Assembly (NCBI GenBank): GCA_003988855.1
Contig: QYAI01000175.1
Span: forward strand, 1 to 46,723
Direction: 5' to 3'
Source of the DNA: Arachnopeziza araneosa
Lineage: Eukaryota; Ascomycota; Leotiomycetes; Helotiales; Arachnopezizaceae
DNA: 46,723 nt
Shown here: positions 23,471-34,512 of the stretch, piece by piece
Layout: each line of letters opens with the position of its first letter
Position numbering within the stretch: position 1 is the stretch's first letter
The notes under the pieces: generated by a model
What the model was told of the DNA's origin: nothing
Seen by the model: only the letters and a program-made list of their open reading frames with translations
The model's database searches: none
Translations under genes and position numbers: made by a program

Positions 23471-24200
23471 ATGATGCTCCCTCCTCTCGCGCTCGCTGTT
23501 GCAGCATTGTGCATCCAGCAAGCTTCAGCTGCCACATGGTACTATCTCATGTGGGAGACGCCTAGCTCAAAGTATGAGTTCTTAGAGGTGAGAATAAGTA
23601 CCACTGGCACTCAAACAGATGACCCCAAGAATCAGCTAATACAAAAGCATCTAGTTCTCCATGCAAATGGTCGTCCCCTCCCTCCCCAAAGCAGCAACCT
23701 ACTACCTCTGGCCCGGCCTCCAAGACGTGCCCAACACAGGTGTGTATCAACACGTCCTGGACGGCCGCTCAGGGACATGGTGGATCGGCGCCGGGTGGTG
23801 CTGTTCCAACCCCAACCTCTCCTGGGGCAACGGATTCAACGTCAACGCCGGAGACGTCGTCAACATCTCCATGACGAAAGACACCACGGGTAACGGCTGG
23901 AACAGCACCACCACGTTCGGGACTCAGAAAGCAACCAATGATTTCCCGCTTGGGGGCAAGAGCTTCAGCCAAGCCATCCTGGCCATCGAGCTGGACGATG
24001 TGACGTGGAATTTTGGCGCGCTGGCGTGGAAGGATGTCGTGATGGTTGTGAATGCGACGCAGACGGCCTGGTGCACGGGTAAGCCGACCAATTATGAGGG
24101 TCATGCGAACTATACCATTTCTACTCCTGTGGTGACCACGAGCGGTGGAGCGACGACCTGTAGGATTCAGAGTGTGGTTATGGAGGGCCCAGCGAGATGA
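23471..24200 (+). CDS. Small secreted protein of unknown function
   Basis: Exons 23471-23587 and 23655-24200 are separated by a 67-nt intron (GTGAGA donor, GCTAATAC branch, CTAG acceptor), giving 220 aa. A signal peptide is plain (MMLPPLALAVAALCIQQASA). The mature part has ATYYLWPGLQ, GTWWIGAGWCCSNPNLSWGNGF, GDVVNISM, FGALAWKDVVMVVN and four or more NxS/T sites. Four cysteines (a CC pair, WCTG and TTCRIQ) could form two disulphides. The tryptophan-rich beta pattern resembles a concanavalin-like sandwich, and I recall similar ascomycete secreted proteins without an assigned function. It is not recognisably a peptidase A4 despite a loose resemblance. It lies downstream of the secreted bicupin, but co-regulation is unproven. 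A role in the cell wall or host/substrate interaction is only a guess. Confidence 0.82.
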
Positions 24201-25620
24201 GACTGCGTGATATTGCACGGGACGGCTTGACTGCGACAACTGGAGAACACGAAGATTGTCAACTGAATGATGTCCCGATAACAGAAAAACCTGAAAGTCG
24301 TTCGTAGTCTCATACTCTTTCGACTCAAGACCATTGTAAACTCCTGACCACAGTGAATTCTGAGTTTTTGTGTGTAATCTCAGGCGACATTTTGGTTGCT
24401 CAGACACGTTCCTCATTTCTTTTTGGCAACCAATTCCAATCTACTTACTATTCGGTCCTTGCCGTGCGAGCGTTGCCAATTCCACACGACCGTGTTCAGC
24501 GAGACCAAGATCGACTCTCAGGGAACCTGAATAAAACCCCCTCCCACATGGATTTCTTCCGACCAACTACCCATCTTTCTGTCTCGCATCCTGAAGAGAT
24601 TCAGAGTTGTTTTTACCTACTTGATTCTCTGTGATAGCTATATTACGAATGGCACTCTGAGCAGCGTATGCAGAAGGCCTTGATAACTTCACGTATGAGC
24701 GGCTAAGCCGAGTAACAGGATCTGGGTTAAGAAATCGGCATCAACCATGATGAGTTACAACATGCCTGCTACTTGTGTTGATTAGGCCGTGAGCACGCTC
24801 TGAAACGTATTCCGAAATCCACCATTCGCTGTCCTTTCGAAAGATTGTTGGAGTCGAAAGTCGAAAATATAAAGTCAAAAGTAGGGTACCTAGAGCTGAG
24901 AGGTACTCCTGGTAATCAATAGCGAATTCTTCTCGCTGTATTATAGTAATATTCCATTACATTAGACCTACAAGGCGGGCAAAATTCGTCGTCGCCGAAC
25001 GAAAGAATCAAAACTGCAAAATGTCAATGCTCGTCCTGAACAAGCACCTGAAACTTAGAATGCAGACCTCTTAGATACTTTTATTGTCTGGAGTTTTTAT
25101 CGACTTTACGATTTCCTGACGCGTTGGCGAAGCCGAATTTTGACCGCCTCGCTAAAGTTCTAGAGATCGTAGATTTCCTGGGTCTTACGGTGAGAATTTG
25201 ACCTATTTTAAACTGCTCACTTGAGGTATTTTGAATATGTCAAGATAATATGATTCTTATTCTATTGTAGAAGCATGACCACGTTATGTCTTGATAATAA
25301 CCTGAAGGTCAGGTGGCATAGAATCCAGAGCAGTCACTTCTCTAGACGAATAGTAAACCTTTTTCTTCTTCATGTTTTTCAATTAGTGATATAAGCCACC
25401 TTTGTGAGTAAAATACTTTAGAGAACTTGAGAACTTGAGAACTTATTCTAAGGCGAAATAGGGCAAAGTGGCTTGCTTAAAAATACGTTACTATATCTAA
25501 ATTATCAAATTGTACCTGCAGCGCAAATCCCATCAGAAATCTCCTTCGGTCCTTCACGCACCACCGACATAGCGAGACTCTCTCAAACCATTCTGCTCAT
25601 TATTATGTAGGACCAGATTC
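24201..25620. other. Long AT-rich intergenic region
   Basis: 1.4 kb without a supportable gene. The part from about 24900 to 25510 is AT-rich and has many stop codons in all frames, compatible with old, decayed DNA. A triple GAGAACTTGA-type microrepeat sits at 25421-25450. No RNA gene is found. Confidence 0.5.
25421..25450. repeat. Triple 10-nt microrepeat
   Basis: gagaacttgagaacttgagaacttatt contains three consecutive copies of agaactt(g/a). It is very short and non-coding. Confidence 0.7.
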
Positions 25621-26430
25621 TCAAATCATAGCAGCAAAGCCACCAGCCAAGATAACAACAGGAAGCAACTTCTCCGCAACATCTAATCCGTTGATACTGG
25701 CCCCATTTGTCTTTGTAGCCTGCGTCGCCGAAGATGTAGAGGTCGAAGACTGTGCAGAAGTCGAGGAAATCGTGCTGGTCTTTGCAGACGCCAAGGACGA
25801 GGTCGAGGAGCTCGAGACAGTCGAGGCTGGAGCTGCGGAGCCTGTCGCAGAGACGAGCTGGGTGGAAATACTTTAGCAATCGGCTTGGATGGGAAGGGGA
25901 GAGGGCTTACAAGAGATGCCGACAAACTTGCAACTACTGGTGTATTCTCCGTTACACAAAGTCCAATACCAGTATTCGTTCCAATCTGGCCTGGCAAACA
26001 GCAGAAGTATCCTTCTCCAGTTTTGGAGTTCGCTTGTCGCCAGAGCGACCATGAATCATCAGCACATTGGGGAGAAGATTCGTAGGCGGCTATGCAGGTG
26101 GTGCCTGTGTTGGGTATAATCAGCTGTTGTTTGGAACGTCCACAGGCGTGGAGATTTGAAGGTGGGCAGTCTCATACCTTGAGGACAGCAGTGGTGTCCG
26201 TATGTGTAGTCGGCTTGACACTGGAGTGAACTTGGGCAACAGAATCCTGCATTGCCGAGACATTGCTGCGTGCTATCGTTTGCACAATCGCTACCCTTGA
26301 GAGCGAAGCCGCCTGCGGTGGCGGATCTGAGTTTGAGGCCATTTCCTATTGGGATTCTCTGCGCTAGGTCGTAGGCGGAGATCTGGGTTGCCAGTAAAGA
26401 AACGAGAACGAATGTAAGTGAGGAGACCAT
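25621..26430 (-). CDS. Cysteine-rich, probably GPI-anchored secreted protein
   Basis: Exons 26430-26178, 26104-25911 and 25857-25621 (introns 73 and 53 nt, GTATGA and GTAAGC donors, phases closed) give 227 aa. It has a signal peptide (MVSSLTFVLVSLLATQISAYD) and a compact cysteine-rich region with two CC pairs (CLGNAGFCCPSSLQC, GHHCCPQG). A second cysteine set follows (TTCIAAYES, GYFCCLPGQIG, LCVTE). Then comes a long Ser/Thr/Ala-rich, probably O-glycosylated stalk and a C-terminal hydrophobic tail (LLPVVILAGGFAAMI) preceded by a small-residue stretch (TNGAS), as expected for a GPI anchor signal. The two cysteine modules look like two halves of a repeat. It would be a cell-wall or plasma-membrane surface protein. 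I do not recognise a named family with confidence. Confidence 0.86.
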
Positions 26431-27949
26431 GGTGATCGAAGCGAATATATTCTCAACAGAGTAAACGGCTCTTGTAGGAAATGATTCTGCGTTTCGGATT
26501 GTCTAAGAGGTAGGAATTCCCACTTCTTTATACAAAACTCAAAGACAGCAGAGAAGGCTATTGATACAGTTCCTAGCGAAAAGTAGCGCACAGCATTAGT
26601 TCACAGCATTAGTTTCATGATAAGGTACTTGCCTATTACTTAATACAAACGAAGCAATTCACAACTCAGCCTCAAGCCACCAACCAAAAATAAACTTCTG
26701 ACTTCCCCAGATCGCTGGAAAACAAGGTGAATCCTGCGCTGTATCCCAGCACTCACCTATGGCAGCCTGGCATGGCGTAAGTTGCAAACCAATTAGTTAG
26801 GACTTAGCGACTTAGACAAGATGCACTGTCGTGTTAAAACTTGGCATCCTAAGGCTGCAAGCACAGTCCAATCAATTTTATATCGGGAGTCATGGCAGAG
26901 TGCCACATCATCTAGTAGCGCGTCGGCTGATTTTCTCGTGATGCTCAGCCCAGCGGCTTCTAACGAAAGAGATGATAGGTAGTGGATGAAGGATCGGAAG
27001 AGCCAATGAACGTCCGAAAAATTCTGCAAGCTGTCGGGATCCTTTCATAAAATTAAATAGTGACATGTATTCTGCCGGAGAAACTTTCTGCAACTGCTGC
27101 CAAGAGAAATCCTTTGGTAAACATCTTGTCTTGCAGGAAAAGTTGGCACCATGAAGTCGCCACATGCGCACTGCGAGCATTTCCTCGCTGAAGCTCGACC
27201 AATGCTGAGATCAGCTACAAATAAAGTTAATAACAGAACCGTCATTTAGAATGGCCAATATGGGGAACTTGTTACGGATAAACAGGCACGCAGCAAACAG
27301 CATTCTGTATCGGAAATTGGGTCGTGTGACGGATCATTGATGTACTTGTACATGTTTAGCATAGTAACTGAGGGAAAAAATGACGACAAATACTGCGAAC
27401 GAAATTTTGAAACTGAGCAACGGAAATCAAAGCTAGCAGCCTGCGTTTGGTCTGTTGAAAAGGCTTGAACTTGCGCGCATGGCCAAATACGATACAGACA
27501 GCATAGCCCAGGAGCACACTGCATACCTTGGCGATTATCTTCGGCAAGCACTTGCTTGGATTGATGCCGCAGGGGATCAGCCATCGCTGAGGTCGCTAGT
27601 CAAGACCATGATCGCCTCCTCCTTGGCAAATTCCAGAATATTCCGAACGTCAGCTAGCCATCACAACCATGAAGAACTCCAAACAGCGGTCGAAAAAGTG
27701 CAACCCACGGCCTTTAGGCTTCATCAGAACAAGATCACGCAACGCAGGTAGCCACTCTGAGCTAGGTAACTACCAAACCGTAAAGGAAGCAGCTGAGAGA
27801 ATGAGAACAACCACCGAATTTCTTCTCCAGGAGATGAATGGCATAGTCAGAGTGATAACCGAGAGTGGATGAGAGAAAAATAAACTTGATAGGAAGACGC
27901 ACGCTAGAACTTTTGTTGGAAACTGTCGAAGCTGGCCACCAACATCGTT
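26431..27949. other. Intergenic region with only weak open frames
   Basis: Open frames of 60-110 codons occur on both strands (minus 26793-27245; plus 27455-27872, whose residues AKYDTDSIAQEHTAYLG and LRSLVKTMIASSLANS look helical). They lack start context, introns and recognisable motifs. They could be debris of older genes. No RNA gene or long repeat is evident. Confidence 0.45.
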
Positions 27950-28508
27950 CTAGTGCCAAATGGCAGAAGTTTCATTCCTCTTAGTTGGAACGAACCAAGG
28001 AAAATCATCCATAGCTACAGTATCATTCTCGGCAGTATCGGGTGGTCTATTCCAGTGTGATCCGCCATTGTTCGCAATGACAATTCCAAGCCCTTCTCTC
28101 CATATTCTCTAGTTGGTATTGGTATCCTTTCACAACGACTCCGCCTTCGAGTAATTCATACCAGCAGCTCCCATTGTGTTGTATTCTTAGATTCTCAGAT
28201 TAAAAGGAGTCGTGACGGAGTGATTATTTTGAACTCGAGGTCCAATGGTGAAACTCGTGAGATCTGTTGAGTACAGAAAGCCAATTGTTTGTGAGGGGAG
28301 GATACTCGTAAAGCCGCGACTAAGCCAAGCCAGTTGCTCGCTCATATCCACAAGCAAACATCTCGGTCCAGTAGCAGCGACGTCGCCCAATTGATTGAAT
28401 ATTTCAATTTTAAATTTCGTTCCACTCGCAAGTGCGTCTAACAGTGCTTTAGTATATCGTGGTAGAATAATGTAAGGGACAGGGTAGTATATACATCTGC
28501 CAATCTAG
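27950..28508 (-). pseudogene. Relic of a fungus-specific uncharacterised protein family (C-terminal part)
   Basis: Read leftward, the frame from about 28480 gives YPVPYIILPRYTKALLDAL, then FNQLGDVAATGPRCLLVDMS, EQLAWLSRGF and FSI/YSTD-type segments down to 28187. A stop and a frame change follow inside a near-duplicate AATCTGAGAATCTAAGAATA, after which the frame resumes as HNGSCWYELLEGGVVVKGY. A further one-base loss follows in what should be a CCC; with the shift the text continues as IPTREYGEKGLELS and GIDHPIL. The pattern CW..L...VVV.GYPIP.R....GLE is one I know from the C-terminus of large fungal proteins of unknown function. At least two lesions mean it is not functional. Any N-terminal half, beyond 28508, was not recognised. 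Confidence 0.6.
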
Positions 28509-29130
28509 TGTGATCTATTCAGCAGTGCCTCAGATTTTACATCCAAGATCGAGGTCGCAAGCCAGGTCTGAGGTAAGTATTAGGCACAGGTTAGTATTCG
28601 GCGTCGATGGCAGAGCCAGTTATCGTAAGCATAGGCCAAATCTCTCTCCGGGGTGTCCATCCAAGCTAGTGTTCCAGAAGTCGGCTATAGACTAAGGAAT
28701 TTCAAATATAGCATCAAAATGTGCTGATGGTAGAGCCCATCCGATGAGCACAGCGCTTGCAATACGTAATCGAGGCATCTGGGCAAGTATCCTAAGATTT
28801 TTTGGCAAAAGAACAACAAGAAACCCCATCTTCTGTGTAAGCCTGGTCGAACGAGATGTGAAGGTATAATTAGGCTCCGGTACCCTCAGGACAATCTTCC
28901 ATGCCGAATCGACGATACAATGCCATATCTTCCTTCTAAGCCGAGAAAGTAGGGGAAGACATTACAAAGGTGTCTTAAAATTTGGGTGCTGTTCAAGTGG
29001 AGCTTATTATTACAGTAGCGACCACAAATTGAAATATATTCAGAACCTCTACTGTGGAAGTGCACGAACAAATCAAGCTCTTTAGTTTCTTTATCTAACG
29101 AGCTGTCTATAACTTTTGTGAAATTCCTGC
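28509..29130. other. Intergenic region between two gene relics
   Basis: No supportable gene. On the minus strand some peptide-like stretches (for example near 28760, MPRLRIASAVLIGWALPSAHF) could be upstream debris of the relic at 27950-28508, but frames break often and no family is seen. Confidence 0.4.
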
Positions 29131-29718
29131 TCAGCACCAAGCATAATGCTCGTTATTGATCCATAGCGGTGCTCTACTCTCTGAGCCATCCACACCATAC
29201 CAGTAAAGACTAGCAATTCCCACGTCCTCTCTCTCGACGATCGAATGTTCAAGCCCACTCTCAACTAGAAGACTCTGGACCGTCGGCGAAGGGTCCCATA
29301 ATTCCACCTTACTGAGACCCCACTGCGACGCCTCCGCTCGAGCAGCCTCAAGAACAGCTGCCATATACCTTACTTGTTCCATTTCCGTGTTGAGGCTCAA
29401 GCTGTGTAACGTGTCGTCCGGTGATTCCGAGTCTGGGTGTCCATGATAATGATGCGACCAGGTAGCCCATACACGGCTCCCACGAGGTCCAGCAATGGCT
29501 CCCTTTGCTAATGGCACTTTTCTAAAGATCCGAGACGTGATGAACTCTTCCTTGGCTATGTGCCAAAGCATGTGGTCGAGATCTGGTATGATTACCATTC
29601 GTGTTCTGACATCTTCTCTTGGGATTGCAATAGTCTTCCTCATCATCTCATCGTCCTGTTCACACAACGCCGTAAGCATACCCACCGAAATTCTTCTCAA
29701 TGATAGCTGACTTTGCAT
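29131..29718 (-). pseudogene. C-terminal fragment of a LYC1-like lysine acetyltransferase
   Basis: LYC1-type proteins are fungal GNAT-fold N6-lysine acetyltransferases with a characteristic C-terminal domain. This 195-residue frame carries that domain: LTALCEQDDEMMRKT, MVIIPDLDHMLWHIAKEEFI, KGAIAGPRGSRVWATWSHHY, VLEAARAEASQWGLSKVELW, EREDVGIASLYWYG and the family ending WINNEHYAWC. Immediately upstream, the same frame still reads WHPVSSNFHAVFQPSKIKPK, matching the GW.PFPS-type linker of the family, but then degenerates. The N-terminal GNAT half with the acetyl-CoA site (roughly the first 180 residues) is missing, so acetyltransferase activity is not expected. It may still be transcribed. The family is clear; calling it a truncated relic is an inference from the missing half. 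Confidence 0.75.
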
Positions 29719-30667
29719 CTTTGGTTTAATCTTTGAAGGCTGGAAGACAGCGTGGAAATTACTAGAGACAGGATGCCAATTCGGGATAATTACAATCGGA
29801 GTGTAACGGCACGAACACGAATATGGCTAGTCAAGAGGCATATGGGAGTGCGTTGATAGTCTGAGTATATTCAGTTCATAGGCTAGCTACGAAGGAAAAG
29901 AAGAATATGAGGAAAGAAAAACTACATGAGTGAGGTGTGCCTTATCTACAGTAGACTTCTCTCCGGCCCTAGTCTGAATAGACTCTGAATGTACCCCTTA
30001 TTCTCTACACTTCGGTAAGAGGTCTTGTCCGCCCGTGCCGTCTACGCATGACATTTGTAACACGTGATATTCCGCTCATCACAGGGCGCGTCTTGAAAAT
30101 GCTGTCGGGTCGCATTGAAAGGCTTTGGCGGCTGCAGAATAGGTTGTGTACTGGCCAGCATTAAAAGCATCAACTACCATAGAAACTTTGGTGGATTTGG
30201 ATGTTGTAGCTATTTTTAGAGCATTTGTTGTTCTGAGGCTAGCAAATAAACGCGTCGATTTTCGATGCGGCTTTACTCCGGGATCTCGGTTAGTTCGCTA
30301 TTTTAAACGAATGAGATCGGTTCCACGTGCACAATATCAGCCTTGTCAGCCTCGTCAGCCCTGTCAATGTCGGATTCCCCGAACTGACATCGTTGCATAC
30401 AAAATGTAATGAGAAAAGCAAAGAAATATGCCAGGTAGAGTCCTTTGTGATATTGATGGATTCAATGAACCTCACCTACTGTGGTTAAGGTTGGTACGCC
30501 TGACGAGTTGCTCGCTAAGATGGCGAAGAAGAAGAATGCGGGTGGGGGTGAGGAAGCGGAGGACGAGGAGGATGAGGAGGAGGAGGAGGAGGAGGAGGAG
30601 GAGGAGGAAGGAGCGGATAAGGTGTGATTTAGGGAGATGTGGGATAATGCTCATTGAAGATAGACAA
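29719..30667. other. Intergenic region containing a GAG repeat
   Basis: No gene recognised. It holds a GAG-rich trinucleotide repeat (30540-30612), CACGTGAT at 30061 and a triple CAGCC(T/C) microrepeat near 30340. Open frames here are products of the simple repeat or lack signatures. Confidence 0.5.
30540..30612. repeat. (GAG/GGA)n trinucleotide repeat
   Basis: gaggacgaggaggatgagga is followed by a long run of gag triplets ending in aagg at about 30612. It encodes Arg- or Glu-runs in its open frames but is not part of a recognisable gene. It lies about 60 nt downstream of the stop of the minus-strand regulator. Confidence 0.9.
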
Positions 30668-32355
30668 TTAGAGAGAATTCGCAGCCATTAGAACTAGCAT
30701 CCCAAACGCATCACCGCTCACCATCCATGAATTCAAGTCATTCATCTTATCCCCTCCATGTCCCCTCCCAAGCGCCATTAAATCCGCATACCTCAAATAA
30801 CACCCCCCATCTCTTGCCCTCAGCATCTCGTCATACTTTTCTATCCATTCACCTTCCGTCGCCGCCTCCCAAAGATGTTTGTGGGCAGGAAGCGGTACAA
30901 CAGACAGCCCGACTTTAGATTTGGCCCGTTGTTCAGGTTTGATGTCGAACAGAAGGTGCAGTATGAAGAGTACCGTCACGGTCCTTCGTTTCGACTCCAC
31001 AAACACCCACTCTTTCCATTCCGGACGGCGGCCTTCGATCTCAGCACTGCAGACTAATCTGCACTGTCCAGCTAGGGTCGCAATTTCCTAGCAGGAAGAA
31101 CCGTTAGCTCGTACATAAGTGGAGGAAATCAAAGTCTCACCGTCATCGCTCTAGTGAGCTCGCGGTCGAATTCAGCGGAGAATGAGTCCTCGTCAAAGAT
31201 CCTGAGGAGGATATACAACGTGACTGCCTGAAGCATGGACAGCACAGTCCACTCATCTCCGTTCACGCATTCGTTCATAAAGCGGTCCTTTTCCATGGTT
31301 ATAGTGCGCCAGACGAAAGAGCTTGTTGCAGGTGTCTTGGTGGTGTAGAGTGAGACGATCGATTTGCAAATCTCTAGTGTCGGTAAGGGAGGTGGGGTTG
31401 CGCAAGTCGGAGTTTGACACGAGCTCGGGTCTGGGGGTGGAAGCGACGTGCCGTGGATGAAGGGCGGGAGGTTCTTCGTTGCAAGGGCCGTGGCGTACGA
31501 TTTGAAGTTCTGCAAAAGGAAGATGCGGCCGATTTGTGAGCCCGTTGAGAGATATGCGTGAATGAATGGACTTCTGGGCGAGGCGGGGGATAGATCACTG
31601 TCCATGGGTCGAAGGACTAGGTAGGGGGTATGGAACATGCAGTCTGCGGGAGTTGAGAATATCGCGTCGAGGGTTAAGCTTGGTGTTGGACCAGAGATGA
31701 ACCAGTTGATCGGGGATCCATTGATTGAATAGCCATTGGACGAAATATTAGCACCCAGGTCAGAAACTTCCAAGTCTTCCACAAATCCAGCATCCGGTTC
31801 CCAGAGAGCGAGGTCGTTCTGAGGCGTCAGGTCGGGCACAGGAGCAAGCCAAAGACTAGGAGTATCCATATCTAAGCTGATCTGAGCGTCATTGCCGTTG
31901 TCCGCATTAGCATTCCAAGGGATATCGTTTTGATTGCCCGGTTCCGGGATATCAACAAGCAATGTACCATCGGAGCTTGGTTCATCAGGCGGAGCAAATG
32001 CAGGTTGCTGGGCTGAGGTCGCACTCTTCCTAGTCAATTCATAAACACAAGGAAGCCCCCTATCATCGCATCGACTACAATTTGGGAGTTCCGAGTCGCA
32101 TTTTGCTTTGGCTTTCCGACAAGCTGCACATGATTTCCTCAAGACCGGGAGACTGTCCACCAACTTCTTCCTACAGTACAGTACGTGTCGATTCCTCGAG
32201 GTCCCTAGCACGACAGTTGAGCAAATGGCTTATGGGATTGTGTTTGAGAGCAAAAGGAATCGAACCCTACGTTTTGTGAACGCTTTGGAGCAGATCTTGC
32301 AGAGGAACGGCCCGGCATCATTGTCGATATGCCGGCAGGAGGAGGTTCCACTCAT
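30668..32355 (-). CDS. Transcription factor with C2HC finger fused to Zn2Cys6 cluster
   Basis: Exons 32355-32271, 32204-31141 and 31087-30668 (introns 66 and 53 nt; GTAGGG and GTGAGA donors; GAGCTAACGG branch in the second) give 522 aa. Splicing of intron 1 rebuilds a C2HC finger: Cys19, Cys22, His35 and Cys39 in CKICSKAF...RNRHVLYC. A Zn2Cys6 cluster follows (Cys54, 57, 64, 71, 74, 81; KSCAACRKAKAKCD..LPNCSRCDDRGLPCVYEL). This double-zinc arrangement is a known fungal regulator class. The rest has an acidic middle and a C-terminal region (SFVWRTITMEKDRFMNE, LQAVTLYILLRIFD, EWVFVESKRRTVTVLFILHLLFD) typical of it. It is nuclear and DNA-binding. It is divergent from the epimerase/reductase at 33017 with about 660 nt between start codons, so it may regulate that gene; this is only inferred. 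Confidence 0.92.
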
Positions 32356-33016
32356 GGACGTCTGCTGTGACCTTCGGATGTAATGGCTGATAGCAAGGCC
32401 AGGGCGGAGCAGATCAATCTTCCAAGTTGCTGTGCTTTCATGCCATCCGGAATATTTGTGGGAAGCCAAGGACTCTTGCCGCTTCGGGTTAGGCTGTCTA
32501 GCGCGCTGCACATCACAACTCCACACCTCAACCTCACTCCGCCTTCTCTTCTTACAACAAGATCACAACTCTTTCAAGACCACCCCCATCGCCGCTCAGC
32601 TTTCTGGCCTCGAGAGATCTGGTAGTTGCACCATTGAATCATCCAGAATACCAGGGGCTCCGACATACCAAGGAGGGCCAAGCCTTCGATGCCTTTATCT
32701 CCGATCATCCGTCCTAGCGTTTTGTCGATTTTCCGGGCTGTACAATATTCCCCGCTGCCACAATTGCCAAGTACCACAACATCTAATGCAAATTGAATTT
32801 TCATTGCATCGTTCTTGTTCATGTCCGGAGATTCTTGTCGCCTTGAACTGCCTTCGCAAGTGTATAAGATGGCATGCAATTCCCCTTTCTCCTGCTCCCT
32901 TCATCATACACCCATCTTCATCATATTCGAGATCCCAACACTCCCATCTCCTTCCATTTCATCTCAACTTCTTTCAAAGAAAATTTCCAAGTCTCTTCTG
33001 AGCATCTCGAGTTATA
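32356..33016. promoter_or_regulatory. Divergent promoter between C2HC-Zn2Cys6 regulator and epimerase gene
   Basis: This 661-nt spacer between divergent start codons contains inverted or paired CCGnnnCGG-like triplets only loosely. The C/T-rich tract at 32930-33000 is the probable 5' UTR of the epimerase gene. No defined operator could be named. Confidence 0.45.
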
Positions 33017-34168
33017 ATGGCAGGAGATCTCATTCTCGTAAGAAACCACAGGCTCCACAGGTTCCACAGCCGTTTTCATTAACGACAATTACTTACACCT
33101 TCATAGATTACGGGCGTTTCTGGCTATATCGGATTCAAGACTCTGATCCTAGCTCTTGAAGCAGGGTTCCCAGTACGTGCGGTCATCCGCAAGGCTGAAC
33201 AGGCCGCAAAACTCCAGTCTCACGCTCGAGTCGCACCTCACACGGACAACCTACAATGGGTTGTTATTCACAATCTCTCAGACACCCACTCCTTCGATCC
33301 TCACCTCGCTGGTGTCACGGGAATTCTCCATATCGCCTCCCCTCTTGCCATCGAGGTATTACCCATCTCCGTGCCTGATCGTCACAAAGCTAATCCTTCT
33401 TAGTCGGACGACTATGACCGCGACATTATCGACCCAGCCTTAAAAATTACCCTCTCCATCCTCAACGCCGCGCACCGCACCCCCTCAATCAAGCGTGTCG
33501 TCATCACCTCCTCTGCCGTAACCCTGGTCTCCTTCGCCTGGATGTTTGGTCCCGCGCCTGCGTCCCCAGACCTCACACTATTTACCGCAGCCGACATCAA
33601 CTCCAACGTTGCCGGTCCCTACGGCACGTCAATGGAAGCATACTTCGCATCCAAGACCCTATCCCGCATTGCCACAAGAAAATTCATGGAGGAGGAGAAG
33701 CCAGAATTTGAGTTCGTCAACTTGCTGCCAACAGTAGTATTCGGGCCAGATGAACTGGCTACAAATGCCGCTGAGTTGGTGACGGCCGGGAACTCTCTCG
33801 CACTTGGTCCGCTCCTGGATGTCAATATTCCGCAGATGGTGGGGGCTACAGTGCACGTTGATGATGTGGCTAGGGCGCATGTCGATGCGTTGAAGCCGAG
33901 TGTGCAAGGGAACAAAGACTATATTTTGAGTTCTGATGCGCCGGATGGTATTGATTGGGAAGATGGGCAGAACTATGTTAGGAAGTTCTTTCCAGAAGCT
34001 GTGGAGAACGGGACATTGAAATTGGGGGGGAGCCTGAGGGCGAGGATCTGGAGGTTGGATACTCGGGAGACGGAGAAAGAGTTTGGGTGGAAGTTCGTAT
34101 CATTCGAGGAGACGTTGAAAGAGCTTGTGGGGCAATATTTGAAGTTTGTAGCGGCGGAGAAGAAATGA
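33017..34168 (+). CDS. NAD(P)-dependent epimerase / dihydroflavonol-reductase-like extended SDR
   Basis: Exons 33017-33037, 33107-33355 and 33404-34168 (introns 69 and 48 nt, GTAAGA and GTATTA donors, GCTAAT branch) give 344 aa. Exon 1 codes for only seven residues; splicing creates the Rossmann start LILITGVSGYIG with the GxxGxxG nucleotide motif (10-16). Further features are SPLAIESDDYDRDIIDPAL, RVVITSSAVTL with the active-site Ser region, and YFASK with Tyr170 and Lys174 (YxxxK). HVDDVARAHVDAL, typical of the family, is also present. Members reduce aldehydes and ketones (for example methylglyoxal or carbonyl substrates) using NADPH; the substrate cannot be read from sequence. It is probably cytosolic. 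It is divergently paired with the zinc-finger regulator at 30668-32355. Confidence 0.92.
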
Positions 34169-34512
34169 GATTGTGGTACGGTTTGATTTAGCTAGATACC
34201 TTGAATCATAATCTTGCAATTGTGTGCGGACTTTAGAAAACCACTGATGTGTTAACAATAGCTATAATCATTAGACTGTTCATTATACTATTGCGTCCAG
34301 TGTTCAGCGATTTCCTCCGAATGTCCACTAGCCGCACCTCCACCTACTGTCGGCTCCAACGCCGCTCTACCATCTCTATCTCCTTGCAGCCATATGCGTA
34401 TCGGTATGTGGGAGAACCGTGTCGTTACGTTGATAAATCCCGTATCGCGCACCGCATCAGCCAGCAGTGGGATTGATATCCGATAGACTGGACATATAGA
34501 GCTATGTAACTG
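34169..34512. other. 3' flank of the epimerase gene
   Basis: 3' flank with no supported gene. It is followed by a compositional change and transposon-like debris from 34513. Confidence 0.4.

Noticed and set aside
23769..24416. 215-codon minus-strand open frame
   Set aside because: Antisense to the secreted-protein gene; no motif, and the plus strand has a signal peptide and a spliced structure.
30428..30691. Arg-rich and Leu-rich open frames
   Set aside because: Produced by the GAG trinucleotide repeat.
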